64,000 bases of DNA. It comes from JAUUSJ01 sp964439395 (GTDB taxonomy: Bacteria; Bacillota; Clostridia; Lachnospirales; Lachnospiraceae). The notes below the pieces were generated by a model. The model was not told the DNA's origin and made no database searches. It was given only the letters and a program-made list of their open reading frames with translations. The position numbers were made by a program, and so were the translations under genes. The stretch spans positions 1-64,000 of the forward strand of contig CAYTNV010000013.1 of assembly GCA_964439395.1 (NCBI GenBank), read 5' to 3'. The stretch's first letter is position 1; every line of letters begins with the position of its first letter. Shown piece after piece: positions 16,469-25,479 of this stretch.

Positions 16469-17929
16469 CTACATTACCGCAGCCGCAATAGACTGCATAA
16501 ATATAATTAATATATTTGGAAAAATTCCAAGTAAAACTGTAGCTAATGTAAAAATGGCAATCGGAATCATCATTTTATAGGATGCATCCTTTCTCTCCAC
16601 CTTCCTTACCTGCTCGCCAGGATAAAATCCCTTCATCGCAATCGGAAGCAAATATCCCGCCGTCAATAATGCACTAATCAATAAAATACAAGGTCCAATG
16701 ACAGAAAATCCTTTTATTCCACTATCTAACGCCCCAATCGCCAAGTACCACTTACTCGTAAATCCAGTAGTCGGAGGGATACCAGTAAGCCCCAGAGAAA
16801 CAAGCAGATAACAGCTTATCGTAAAAGGCATTTTCTTTCCAATAGCCTCAAACTGATCAACCTTTTCTAATCCATACTCGAAAATAATTGCACCTGCTAC
16901 AAGGAAAAGTGCATTTTTGATAAAGGAGTGAAAAATAATATGAAGCAACGCTCCCACTAATCCATTCTCCGTCATCACTGCAATACCAAATAAAATATAG
17001 GAAACTTGACTGACAGTTGAGTATGCAAGTCTCTTTTTAAATACATTTTCCTTATAAGCCATCATAGACCCCATCAAAACAGTAATCAAAGTAAGTGTCA
17101 TAAATACCGTCTGTACCCACGTACCTTGAAGAAAATTTGTTCCAAATACAAAAAATACAACTCTTATAATGGCAAATACACCTGATTTTGTAATAATACC
17201 AGATAAAACCGCACTGGCTGGTGCTGGTGCCTCTGGATGCGCCGTTGGAAGCCACGCGTGAAGTGGAAACATACCTGCCTTAGCTCCAAACCCAATTATC
17301 ATAAGCATTGCCGCTAACATAAGAAGTCCTGTTCTCGTCTGATTTTGTAAAAAACCACCCGCCGCGAAGGTTAAATCTTTCTCATAGTAGAATAAAATAA
17401 AAATACCAATTAATGATATAAACGCCCCCGCAAAGGAGTAAAATAAATATTTTAAGCCTGCCATAATTGCCTTTCGGTCTTGATTATGCAAAACAAGAGG
17501 AAAGGAAGAGACAGTAATAAGTTCATAAAAGACATACATTGTCACTAAATTACCTGCAAAGTATAATCCAAAGAGAACTCCAAACACAATAATATAAAAA
17601 CTAATAAATCTTTTCTTATGTTCCATATGCTCGATATATTTTGTCATATAAATTCCGACTAAAATCCATACAATAGTAATCAAACCTGCAAATAACTTAG
17701 ATACAGAGTCAATATGAAAATATATCGTGATATCCTCCACAAGAGAAAATGCTTTCAAACTTACTTCATTTTTTCCCAATAAAAATAGCATAACTGCCCC
17801 ATTTATTACTAAAACAGTGAGCATATAGATGTCCATTTTCTTTAAATCCCTCACAGGAAGCATCAAAAGGATTAATCCTGCAAGTACTGGAAATAAAATT
17901 GGAAAAATTATACTGATTGTACCATTCAT
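16469..17929 (-). CDS. Proton-channel subunit of the Mrp/Mbh-type complex (486 aa, first copy)
   Basis: The start is at the ATG at 17929, where AAGGAGGG lies six bases upstream; a longer frame to 17995 overlaps the previous gene. It carries 'YVFYELITVSSFPLV', 'IGFGAKAGMFPLHAWLPTA' and 'SGIITKSGVFAI', the conserved Glu-Lys-Lys set of antiporter-like subunits. Fourteen helices are predicted. It lies between two further paralogues in one operon. Confidence 0.88.
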   Translation of the reverse strand: MNGTISIIFPILFPVLAGLILLMLPVRDLKKMDIYMLTVLVINGAVMLFLLGKNEVSLKAFSLVEDITIYFHIDSVSKLFAGLITIVWILVGIYMTKYIEHMEHKKRFISFYIIVFGVLFGLYFAGNLVTMYVFYELITVSSFPLVLHNQDRKAIMAGLKYLFYSFAGAFISLIGIFILFYYEKDLTFAAGGFLQNQTRTGLLMLAAMLMIIGFGAKAGMFPLHAWLPTAHPEAPAPASAVLSGIITKSGVFAIIRVVFFVFGTNFLQGTWVQTVFMTLTLITVLMGSMMAYKENVFKKRLAYSTVSQVSYILFGIAVMTENGLVGALLHIIFHSFIKNALFLVAGAIIFEYGLEKVDQFEAIGKKMPFTISCYLLVSLGLTGIPPTTGFTSKWYLAIGALDSGIKGFSVIGPCILLISALLTAGYLLPIAMKGFYPGEQVRKVERKDASYKMMIPIAIFTLATVLLGIFPNILIIFMQSIAAAVM

Positions 17930-17940
17930 CTCGACCCTCC

Positions 17941-19437
17941 TTAAGCAAACATAGCAAGACCACTGCGAATTAATTCCACAACATAATCCGAACACATACC
18001 TAGAGCAAAATTAAGAATTACAAAGCATAGTACCACAAATTTATATCGATATCTTCCTCCTGTGGGAACTTCTCGTTTATCTTCTGCAACTGTGTAAGTA
18101 CGAAGGACAAATCTCAAAAAATATACCGCATTCAATATAGTACTAATCGCCAACGCAATCAATGTCGGTAACATTTTATGTGCTGTCGACAAAGATGCCG
18201 TGGAAAACAAAAGCTTTGATACAAATCCTGCCAAAGTAGGGATACCTACCATAGATAGAGATGCAATGGCAAATGCAAAACCTGATACTTTATCGCGATA
18301 TCCAGCACCCTTAAAATCAAAATATTCTTGACTCTTTCCTGATGCATCTGCAAGTCCCGTTGCAGAAATAAAGAGCATAGATTTTGTAGCAGAATGAGTG
18401 AGAATATGGAAAATAGCCGCAATCATTCCAGCCTCTGTTCCAAGCCCCATTCCCATATAAATATATCCAATCTGTGCGACAGAGGAGTAAGCAATCATTC
18501 TTCTTACATCGGTCTGCTTAATTGCATTAATAGAACCCATAATCATTCCGATAATACCAAATGTAAATAGAACATTTAATACCTTACTCGATGTGATATA
18601 CTCAATTCCGATTACACGATAAAAAATCTTAATCAAAAGGAAAATATATCCCTTAGATACTAAACTAGACAATATTGCACTCGAAGTTGCTGTAGAATAT
18701 CCATACGCAGATGGAAGCCATGAGTGAAATGGATATAAAGCAGACTTAATCGCAAGACCGACAGAAATCAAACCAATAATAACTAATAATGGCACTGTAT
18801 ATTGCCCATGTTCAAAAATACTCTGCACAGATTGCTTGATATCTGACATTAATAGATGACCAGTCAAATCGTATAACATGGAAATTCCAATCAAAAATAG
18901 ACCCGAACCGAGTAAACTCATAATCATATATTTTGTCGCTGCCAATGTCGTTCTACCTACATTTCGAATCATAATAAGACCACAGGCAGAAATTGTGTTA
19001 ATCTCGATAAATACATAGGCAGTAAATAAGTCATTTGTATAAATAAGTGCCAATAAAGAACTTAAAAGTAAATCTATCATAATAAAGTAGAGGTTCATCT
19101 TACTCTCCTCTACATCCTCAATGATATGATCCATTCCTCCAACAATACATAAAAACATAATAAGAGAAAAGAAGGTCGCCATCAAGGCCTCAAGCACACC
19201 AGCTCGAATCTCATTTCCCCAAGGAGCGCTAAAATGTCCCATCCAAAAAACAAAACTCTCATTTTCCTTTATAAGATATGTTAGTAGGATAATAGAAGTT
19301 ATAAATACAAATGTGATAACACCTAATGTAAGTCTTCTCGCCTTTTTTCCATCTAATATAGAAGAAATTATTCCTGAGAACATAGATAAGATAATACAGG
19401 CAAAGGGAATATTTTGTATAAAATTAATATCATGCAT
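17941..19437 (-). CDS. MrpD/NuoN-like proton-channel subunit (498 aa)
   Basis: The ATG overlaps the stop of the MrpC-like gene (TAATG). The helix-5 glutamate is in 'YVFIEINTISACGLI', the helix-7 lysine in 'VGLAIKSALYPFHSWLPSAYG' and the helix-8 lysine in 'SSLVSKGYIFLL'. Immediately after a MrpC-like subunit is the usual place for MrpD. With the next three genes it makes four such channels in one operon. Confidence 0.88.
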   Translation of the reverse strand: MHDINFIQNIPFACIILSMFSGIISSILDGKKARRLTLGVITFVFITSIILLTYLIKENESFVFWMGHFSAPWGNEIRAGVLEALMATFFSLIMFLCIVGGMDHIIEDVEESKMNLYFIMIDLLLSSLLALIYTNDLFTAYVFIEINTISACGLIMIRNVGRTTLAATKYMIMSLLGSGLFLIGISMLYDLTGHLLMSDIKQSVQSIFEHGQYTVPLLVIIGLISVGLAIKSALYPFHSWLPSAYGYSTATSSAILSSLVSKGYIFLLIKIFYRVIGIEYITSSKVLNVLFTFGIIGMIMGSINAIKQTDVRRMIAYSSVAQIGYIYMGMGLGTEAGMIAAIFHILTHSATKSMLFISATGLADASGKSQEYFDFKGAGYRDKVSGFAFAIASLSMVGIPTLAGFVSKLLFSTASLSTAHKMLPTLIALAISTILNAVYFLRFVLRTYTVAEDKREVPTGGRYRYKFVVLCFVILNFALGMCSDYVVELIRSGLAMFA

Positions 19438-19817
19438 TACTCAATTCCCCTTCCTTTTTTAGCGTACATCGCAATCTCATCGATATCCAAGGAATGATAT
19501 CTTCTATATAGGCGAATTGTCAGTGATAACATGAGGGCAGTAACACTGACAGAAACTACAATTCCAGTAAGTACAAGACCACTTGGAACTGGGTTAATAT
19601 AAGCATCTACGCTCTGCACTCCATTTACTACAATTGGCGCCTTTCTTCCCTCAATATATCCCTTTGCCGCCAAGAATAAGTATACAGCGGTATCCATAAT
19701 ATTTAGCCCGATAATTTTTTTTATCATATTTCTGTGAAGTAATAGCGTTGTAAATCCAATTCCAAATAAAATAACCGCTGCTACTTCGTTATAGTGATTT
19801 AATAAATAATCTCCCAT
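19437..19817 (-). CDS. mrpC: MrpC/NuoK-like antiporter subunit
   Basis: 126 residues from the ATG at 19817, which has AAAAGGAGGATTTTAAA just upstream, the GGAGG lying inside the end of the MrpB-like gene. Three membrane helices, with 'VNPVPSGLVLTGIVVSVS', quoted in part, matching the MnhC/NuoK signature 'DPLPQALVLTAIVI'. A structural subunit of the membrane arm. The following gene overlaps it by one base, which indicates translational coupling. Confidence 0.88.
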   Translation of the reverse strand: MGDYLLNHYNEVAAVILFGIGFTTLLLHRNMIKKIIGLNIMDTAVYLFLAAKGYIEGRKAPIVVNGVQSVDAYINPVPSGLVLTGIVVSVSVTALMLSLTIRLYRRYHSLDIDEIAMYAKKGRGIE

Positions 19818-19818
19818 T

Positions 19819-20796
19819 TTAAAATCCTCCTTTTCTAAAGAGAACATAAAAGGTGTACATTGTACAAGCTACGACCATTCCTACACAGATATTTAATGGC
19901 AAAATAAGTCCACTGCTTATAATAGCTCCTGCTTTTCCGAGTGGAATATGACTCTCAATATGGTTTGCTCCTGTAAAGAAGGAATAGCTCTTTGCCAAAC
20001 AATAAAATGTCAATGCACAAAATGTAACCGTCTTAAACGTCTTCTGTGTAAAAAATCTCTCTGTCTTTTTAAAACCAAAAGCATTCAAGTAGAGAATTAA
20101 ACCAGCGCCGATTACTGCTCCGCCTGAAAATCCTCCTCCTGGCGATAAATGTCCATTTAGTATAATATAAATTCCAAAAATCATCAAAAACGGAACGAGA
20201 AAAAATGCAACTTTTTGTAAAATTAAGTCGTTTTTAGGCTCATATAGACGGTCATTCATCTCCGCCTCTATCTTTGCTTTCTCTGCTTTACTATTATTTT
20301 TTGCATCATCTACATCAATTCGAAGTAAAATTAAAACACAACAAGCTGCAATAAACAATACATTTGACTCTCCAAATGTATCAAATGCACGGTAATCTAA
20401 AATCATACCTGTTACAATATTGACTGCTCCTGTCTCTTGAAGTCCATCTTCAATATAGCGCTGTACTACCTCGTTGCTCGCAGGATTTTGTGCATCTCCA
20501 ATCGATGGAAGATAAAATACTGTCATAAGCAACATTGCAATTAATACAACACAAATCACAAGAGACAAAACTCTATAGAGACGATTATACCACCGAAACT
20601 CCTTTTTATCTTTTAATAAGGTATGGTCAATCATCGGATCCTTCTTGCGAAACTCTCTCTTTGGAACAGACTGAAAAGAATCTTGTTTTTCTTCCTTCAT
20701 CTCCACATTTCCAAGAAATGAATCAAGTTCTCCATTCATCCACTGATGAAAGCGATATCGTTTTGTATTTTTATAATCTTTATTGATCTTGCTCAT
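19819..20796 (-). CDS. Fused MbhE-like and MrpB (MnhB) subunit
   Basis: 325 residues. The start at 20796 follows GGAGGAAGAAAAAG. Residues about 1-70 form a charged cytoplasmic tail not usual for the family. The next segment ('YLPSIGDAQNPASNEV' to 'NIVTGMILDYRAFDTFGES') matches the MbhE piece, equal to the extreme C-terminus of MrpA. The last 140 residues are MnhB ('FGIYIILNGHLSPGGGFSGG'). So what is the end of MrpA elsewhere is joined to MrpB here. It overlaps the MbhD-like gene by 17 bases. Confidence 0.85.
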   Translation of the reverse strand: MSKINKDYKNTKRYRFHQWMNGELDSFLGNVEMKEEKQDSFQSVPKREFRKKDPMIDHTLLKDKKEFRWYNRLYRVLSLVICVVLIAMLLMTVFYLPSIGDAQNPASNEVVQRYIEDGLQETGAVNIVTGMILDYRAFDTFGESNVLFIAACCVLILLRIDVDDAKNNSKAEKAKIEAEMNDRLYEPKNDLILQKVAFFLVPFLMIFGIYIILNGHLSPGGGFSGGAVIGAGLILYLNAFGFKKTERFFTQKTFKTVTFCALTFYCLAKSYSFFTGANHIESHIPLGKAGAIISSGLILPLNICVGMVVACTMYTFYVLFRKGGF

Positions 20797-21043
20797 CTTT
20801 TTCTTCCTCCACAATCGCTCTAATTTTCTTCAATGTTACAAAAAATAGTACACTAGTAACACCAGCACCTACTGCTGCCTCTGTGATTGCTAAATCAGGG
20901 GACTCAAGCAAAATCCATATAATCGACATAATCAAACTATATGCCATAAAAATAATAATGGAAGTCAATAAATTCTTTGTAAAGCTTACAGAAATTGCAC
21001 ATACAATCAAAAAAACAAGAAGAATCCATTGTAGTACTGTCAT
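20780..21043 (-). CDS. MbhD-like subunit (DUF4040; detached part of MrpA)
   Basis: 87 residues, three membrane helices, with 'LLESPDLAITEAAVGAGVTSVLFF', quoted in part, the hallmark of the DUF4040/MbhD segment that lies in the C-terminal half of MrpA in standard Mrp operons. The ATG follows GAGGTGAAG and overlaps the end of mrpG by four bases. Confidence 0.88.
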   Translation of the reverse strand: MTVLQWILLVFLIVCAISVSFTKNLLTSIIIFMAYSLIMSIIWILLESPDLAITEAAVGAGVTSVLFFVTLKKIRAIVEEEKDEQDQ

Positions 21044-21372
21044 TTTTGCTTCACCTCACAATCCTCTTCTAACTTTTCATTTGTTGTGACTTCCAGACGA
21101 CTAATCAAATGACTAGATACTGGACTCGCTAACCACAAAAAGAAAATTATAAATCCTAATTTTAAGGTTGCAAAAGAAAATCCTGATATAATCATTAATC
21201 CGACAAATACAATTAAAATGCCAAGTGTATCTCCCATCGCTGCAGCATGCATTCTATTTAAAACATAGTTGAAGTGATATACACCATAAATTCCTATTCC
21301 TAAAATAAGAATTCCAGCTAATATACATAGAGCTGCAATAATAAATTTACTCCATCCTAGAATCTGTATCAT
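21040..21372 (-). CDS. mrpG: MrpG-like antiporter subunit
   Basis: 110 residues, three helices. 'GIYGVYHFNYVLNRMHAAAMGDTLG' (read in part) is the MnhG/PhaG signature with the conserved R-x-H-A-A-x-x-x-D-T. It has GAAGGAGG before the ATG and overlaps mrpF by 26 bases. Confidence 0.9.
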   Translation of the reverse strand: MIQILGWSKFIIAALCILAGILILGIGIYGVYHFNYVLNRMHAAAMGDTLGILIVFVGLMIISGFSFATLKLGFIIFFLWLASPVSSHLISRLEVTTNEKLEEDCEVKQK

Positions 21373-21679
21373 GTTTTTCCTCCTTCAACTGTTTTTGCTT
21401 TTTCTCATTGTATACACCCATATATACCTTTGTTAATACGATAACTGCCAAGAAACTAATCATCGCATAAATAAGACATACATCCAATAAATAACTCTCA
21501 TTCATATACATTGACAAAATTGCAATAATAATAATTGTCATAGTACCTATCATATTAATGGCGACAATACGATCTGCAATCTTTGGACCAATCACAGCTC
21601 TTATAAAGCATAGGAAAATAAAAATACATAATATAAATATAGTACCAATAAACAAAAATTGATACGCATTTTCCAGCAT
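21347..21679 (-). CDS. mrpF: MrpF-like antiporter subunit
   Basis: 110 residues. Three helices with 'RAVIGPKIADRIVAINMIGT' between helices 1 and 2, the MnhF/PhaF signature (R-GP-x-x-DR-V-A-x-N). The ATG follows AAAGGAGGAG. It is followed by a short charged tail that overlaps mrpG. Confidence 0.92.
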   Translation of the reverse strand: MLENAYQFLFIGTIFILCIFIFLCFIRAVIGPKIADRIVAINMIGTMTIIIIAILSMYMNESYLLDVCLIYAMISFLAVIVLTKVYMGVYNEKKQKQLKEEKHDTDSRME

Positions 21680-21698
21680 ACTTCTCTCCTCCTTTCCC

Positions 21699-22160
21699 TT
21701 ATTCCGCCTCTAATCTTTCTAATAATTTTACAAAAATAGAATGATCTAAGTCTTCCGCTAAATCTTTATCAAGACAATGCACCGTATACTCATCGCCCTC
21801 TAATGTGACAGTAATTGTTCCTGGCGTCAACGTAATAGCGTTTGCTAATAATACTTTAGCTAAATTCGTCTTTAGGTGTACATGAATCGTTACAACCTGT
21901 GGCTCAACTTCCATTTTTTCAGATAAAATCAAATGAATAACATGAATATTCGCCTTAATAATCTCATTTAATAAGCTAAGTACATAATAAATTGCCAATG
22001 GCAGTTTCTTAATCATTCTAATTTCTTTTTGCACACTATAATCCATAAATTTACATATAAATGCAAAAATTGCTGTTGAGATAATAAGTCCTATTATAAT
22101 GATTTCTAAAGTAATTTTAGCATTTAAAATAATCCATAAAATAAAAAATGCGAGAAACAT
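21699..22160 (-). CDS. mrpE: MrpE-like antiporter subunit, first gene of the operon
   Basis: 153 residues from the ATG at 22160 (GGGAGGGAAAAGCG upstream; an in-frame extension reaches 22184). MnhE features: two N-terminal helices, 'YVLSLLNEIIKANIHV', and 'ITLTPGTITVTLEGDEYTVHCLD'. It opens the E-F-G-MbhD-MbhE/B-C-D-D-D-D operon. The upstream 290 bp are shared with the divergent dac gene; I cannot place the minus-strand promoter with confidence. Confidence 0.92.
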   Translation of the reverse strand: MFLAFFILWIILNAKITLEIIIIGLIISTAIFAFICKFMDYSVQKEIRMIKKLPLAIYYVLSLLNEIIKANIHVIHLILSEKMEVEPQVVTIHVHLKTNLAKVLLANAITLTPGTITVTLEGDEYTVHCLDKDLAEDLDHSIFVKLLERLEAE

Positions 22161-22355
22161 CGCTTTTCCCTCCCTTCTCTCCATTGTATATATTATATTA
22201 AAATTTCTTTCTATTTTATAGTTATATTGTTTATATTTTGTATTTTTAACAGTTCTTTTTCATTTTTGCCTATCAAATTGCATTATATCATTTTTAAGTA
22301 ATAATGAAAAGTTTTTTGAAAGGTTTTTGAAAGTTTTTTTTACTGTTTTTGGGTA

Positions 22356-22384
22356 TTCACAAGCCACCAAAAATATTGTATACT
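22356..22384 (+). promoter_or_regulatory. Promoter of the D-Ala-D-Ala carboxypeptidase gene
   Basis: TTCACA (22356-22361), 17-bp spacer, TATACT (22379-22384), 63 bp before the ATG. Upstream 22260-22350 holds T-rich direct repeats (TTTTTGAAAG) of unknown meaning. Confidence 0.6.
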
Positions 22385-22446
22385 GTAACAGATAACAGAA
22401 AAATTTAACATATAAACAATATAGATTTATATACGAGGAGATAAAA

Positions 22447-24036
22447 ATGAAACGATTAATAGCTACTTTTCTTGTATTACTTTTATTAGCTATCACTGTG
22501 ACACCTTCACTTTCCTATGCAAAAAAAAGTGAAAAAGCTACGACTAAGACAGAAAAAGAAACATCATCAGAAAAATCCTCTGATGAAAAAAATATAGATA
22601 CCGAAGAAAAATCTGATGAAACCAAAAAAACCACGGAAGAAGCTGCAGATGATACAACAGCCTCTGAGGAAGAGACTAGTACAGATAAAGAAACCACTAC
22701 AGAAGAAGAAACTACTACAGAAGAAGCCACCACAGAGGAGAAGCTAAAATCCACAACTTCTCCTACTCATACTATTATAACAGATGATTCTATCAAATCT
22801 CCAAGCATAAATTCTTCTGCTGCTATTGTAATGGAGGCAAAGACAGGTGCTATTTTATATGAAAAAAACTCTAATGAAAAGCATTATCCTGCCAGTATCA
22901 CAAAAATTTTAACAACCTTAGTTGCTCTAGAAAATGCCGATTTAGATGATAATATTAAATTTACCAAAAAAGTTCTAGATGCTGTCGAGCAAGATAGTTC
23001 CCGTATCGGTGTAGAACCTAAAGAGGTAATTTCTTTAGAAAACTGTCTCTACGCAGTTATGCTTGCTTCTGCTAATGATGTATCAGCAGGTGTGGCAGAT
23101 AATATCGGAGGTAGCGTAAAAAAATTTGCCAAAATGATGAACAAAAAAGCAGAAGAACTCGGATGTGAAAATTCTAATTTTGTAAATCCTCATGGCCTTC
23201 ACAACAAAAAACATTATACAACAGCATATGATATGGCTTTAATCACTCAGGCCGCTATCCAAAATGAAGATTTTTGTAAAATTTCTTCTACATTGACTCA
23301 TATTATTCCAAAAACAAAGAAAACCGTAGAAAAGCGCTATTTATATAATCACCATAAGATGCTGCAAGATACAGAATACCATTATGACGGAATTGAATAT
23401 GGTAAAACCGGATATACAACTAAGGCAGGTAATACTTTAGTATCTGTGGCAAAAAAAGGAGATTTAGAGCTTATCTGTGTCGTTCTGGAAGCAGAAGGCT
23501 ATCAAAATGCTTATAAAGATACAAAAAAATTATTTAACTACGGTTTTAAAAATTATCATATTCTTACTCCGCTAGAAGACTTTCCTCTAAGCGAAAAATT
23601 AGTACATACAAAGTACTTTGAAAGTGTATCTACCGATGAGATGAAAAAATTAGAACCAAGTATAGATATGGATTATCAAGTCGTCTTACCTCAATCTGTC
23701 GATACGGAGGATTTATCTTATAAATTTTATATTTCTCCTAATGATGAAACGGGTCTGCTTGGAAATCTAGATATTTTAAATGGAGAAGAAAAATTAACTA
23801 CACTTCCTATTTCTTACGAGCCTCCTCTAGATAAGATTGAAATAGAACGTCAACCTGAGATTATTCATGTTACTAATGACGATTCTACACCTGTTCGAAT
23901 TATAAAAAGGGCTTTGGCCCATAGAAATCTACTGGCATTTTTAATTGTATCTTGTATTTTAGTTTTTATTATGGTTATAGGTGTTCACAGCATTCTTGGA
24001 AGTCAAAAGCGTAAAAAAAGAAAATTAAAAAAATAA
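22447..24036 (+). CDS. D-alanyl-D-alanine carboxypeptidase (DacF/PBP5 type, peptidase S11)
   Basis: 529 residues. A signal peptide (1-25), then an unusually long Thr/Glu/Lys-rich linker (about 26-105), then the S11 domain: 'SITK' with the nucleophile Ser150 and Lys153, 'SAN' at 208-210, 'KTG' at 320-322. A C-terminal helix (about 494-516) followed by a basic tail anchors it in the membrane, where amphipathic anchors are more usual. It trims the terminal D-Ala of peptidoglycan stem peptides. ACGAGGAG lies seven bases before the ATG. Confidence 0.93.
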   Translation: MKRLIATFLVLLLLAITVTPSLSYAKKSEKATTKTEKETSSEKSSDEKNIDTEEKSDETKKTTEEAADDTTASEEETSTDKETTTEEETTTEEATTEEKLKSTTSPTHTIITDDSIKSPSINSSAAIVMEAKTGAILYEKNSNEKHYPASITKILTTLVALENADLDDNIKFTKKVLDAVEQDSSRIGVEPKEVISLENCLYAVMLASANDVSAGVADNIGGSVKKFAKMMNKKAEELGCENSNFVNPHGLHNKKHYTTAYDMALITQAAIQNEDFCKISSTLTHIIPKTKKTVEKRYLYNHHKMLQDTEYHYDGIEYGKTGYTTKAGNTLVSVAKKGDLELICVVLEAEGYQNAYKDTKKLFNYGFKNYHILTPLEDFPLSEKLVHTKYFESVSTDEMKKLEPSIDMDYQVVLPQSVDTEDLSYKFYISPNDETGLLGNLDILNGEEKLTTLPISYEPPLDKIEIERQPEIIHVTNDDSTPVRIIKRALAHRNLLAFLIVSCILVFIMVIGVHSILGSQKRKKRKLKK

Positions 24037-24042
24037 ATAAAT

Positions 24043-24089
24043 AAGGATATCGTATTAAATATATATTTTTATTAATACGATATCCTTTT
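24043..24089 (+). terminator. Terminator after the carboxypeptidase gene
   Basis: AAGGATATCGTATTAA (24043-24058) pairs with TTAATACGATATCCTT (24072-24087), followed by TTTA. Confidence 0.85.
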
Positions 24090-24172
24090 ACTCTATTCTA
24101 ATTTCGTTTGACATATGTTATGAAATAGCGCAAGCTGTTTTTCCCTACAGTGCATAGCATAAGAAGATAATT

Positions 24173-25099
24173 TTATGGAACTAAAATTTTTATTTGCTTT
24201 GGTAAAATTGATACTTCAATTGGAAGACCTTCCTTCAATAGCTCTCCATCATAATCAATTGCAACCTGTTCTGTATCTTCAACCATAGATACCTTTAAGT
24301 GCTTTGTCTGGAAATATTGTACAGCTGGATGATTCACATAATCTCCTTGCATTAACTTAAACACTAGATTAGAAACCTCTAAAAATTCTAATTTTCTCAA
24401 AACTACGACATCAAGCACTCCATCTGATACAGATGCGTGAGGTGCAGCATCTTTATATCCGCCAACACTATTAGAATTCATCACAAGAAAAAGCATAATA
24501 TTTTCTTCCTGAGTATATTCCTCTGACTCAAATTTTAGAGTAAGTGTATTAAAAATTTGATTTGGTAAATCTTTGGCACCTTCTATATAATATGCAAATT
24601 TTCCCATAACTGCTTTTTTATCCTTTGGCACCTTATAGGCGACATCTGTCAAAATTCCTCCTGCAATTACATTAATAAAATACTCATTATTTACTTTACC
24701 TACATCTACCTCTTGATATTTAAAATTCTTTATCATATCACAAAATGCCTTTGGAGTCTGTGGTAATCCCATAGAGCTTGCAAAATCATTTACAGTTCCC
24801 GCTGAGATAATTGCAAGTGGAATTTTAGATTCGCTCATAACCAATCCGTTAATTACTTCATTTAATGTCCCATCGCCTCCCACAGATACGACAAAATCAT
24901 ATTCTCCCTCTTTTAGCTGTGCCGCTCTATTTTTAGCGTCATCTTGTTTTTCTGTATAAAATACATCAATTGTATTTGCTATCTGACTCACTACTAGGCG
25001 CCCACAAATACTTCGAATCGTTTCTTTAATATTTTGTTTTCCTGAAGATGGATTAATAATAAATAGTCCTCTCATCTTCTGCTTCACATCCCTTCGCAT
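24173..25099 (-). CDS. YegS/DagK family lipid kinase
   Basis: 308 residues. The DAGK catalytic domain shows 'LFIINPSSGKQ', the nucleotide loop 'VSVGGDGTLNEVINGL' and 'PLAIISAGTVNDFASSMGLP', and the C-terminal lobe has 'GGYKDAAPHASVSDGVLDVVV'. It probably phosphorylates diacylglycerol or a related lipid to recycle it to phosphatidate. A second member lies at 45221-46141. The start is uncertain: the first ATG has no clear ribosome site, and an ATG eight codons in is also possible. Confidence 0.85.
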   Translation of the reverse strand: MRRDVKQKMRGLFIINPSSGKQNIKETIRSICGRLVVSQIANTIDVFYTEKQDDAKNRAAQLKEGEYDFVVSVGGDGTLNEVINGLVMSESKIPLAIISAGTVNDFASSMGLPQTPKAFCDMIKNFKYQEVDVGKVNNEYFINVIAGGILTDVAYKVPKDKKAVMGKFAYYIEGAKDLPNQIFNTLTLKFESEEYTQEENIMLFLVMNSNSVGGYKDAAPHASVSDGVLDVVVLRKLEFLEVSNLVFKLMQGDYVNHPAVQYFQTKHLKVSMVEDTEQVAIDYDGELLKEGLPIEVSILPKQIKILVP

Positions 25100-25479
25100 A
25101 ACATCTTTATTATCATTTAAATAAATTTTTATTATTTAATAAATCAAAAAATTTCCAAATTTAGCCTTTATTATATATGAATACTTTATATTTTACAAGA
25201 TACTATCATTATTTTCATACATTTTTATTATACTGTCTAAAGTACTCGTTTAATAAAATTCAAATGAATATTTTTATTATTCTTGTATTTCTTTTATAAA
25301 TTTCAAGAAAACTATTCTAATTCATAAAAAAAGTATAGAAATTAAATTGATTTTTATCTTATTATTTTTTATACTTATCATACCGAGTGTCATCCCTAGT
25401 TTTCTTAACTTGAACCATAGATGACCCCTTTATGTGCGGGAAAGTACCAAATAATTGATTTTAGAAAGTGAGGATACCA
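25100..25479. other. Intergenic region without a visible gene
   Basis: Very AT-rich. One inverted repeat (GTCATC near 25388, GATGAC near 25420) lies before yesL and may be part of its control region. Otherwise I see nothing. Confidence 0.4.

Noticed and set aside
12900..22160. Complex I or a membrane-bound hydrogenase
   Set aside because: No NuoB/C/D-type, NiFe hydrogenase or iron-sulfur subunit is present; only the Mrp-type membrane part is encoded.
22515..22754. Ser/Val-rich minus-strand frame inside the carboxypeptidase gene
   Set aside because: It is the antisense reading of the Thr/Glu-rich spacer codons.
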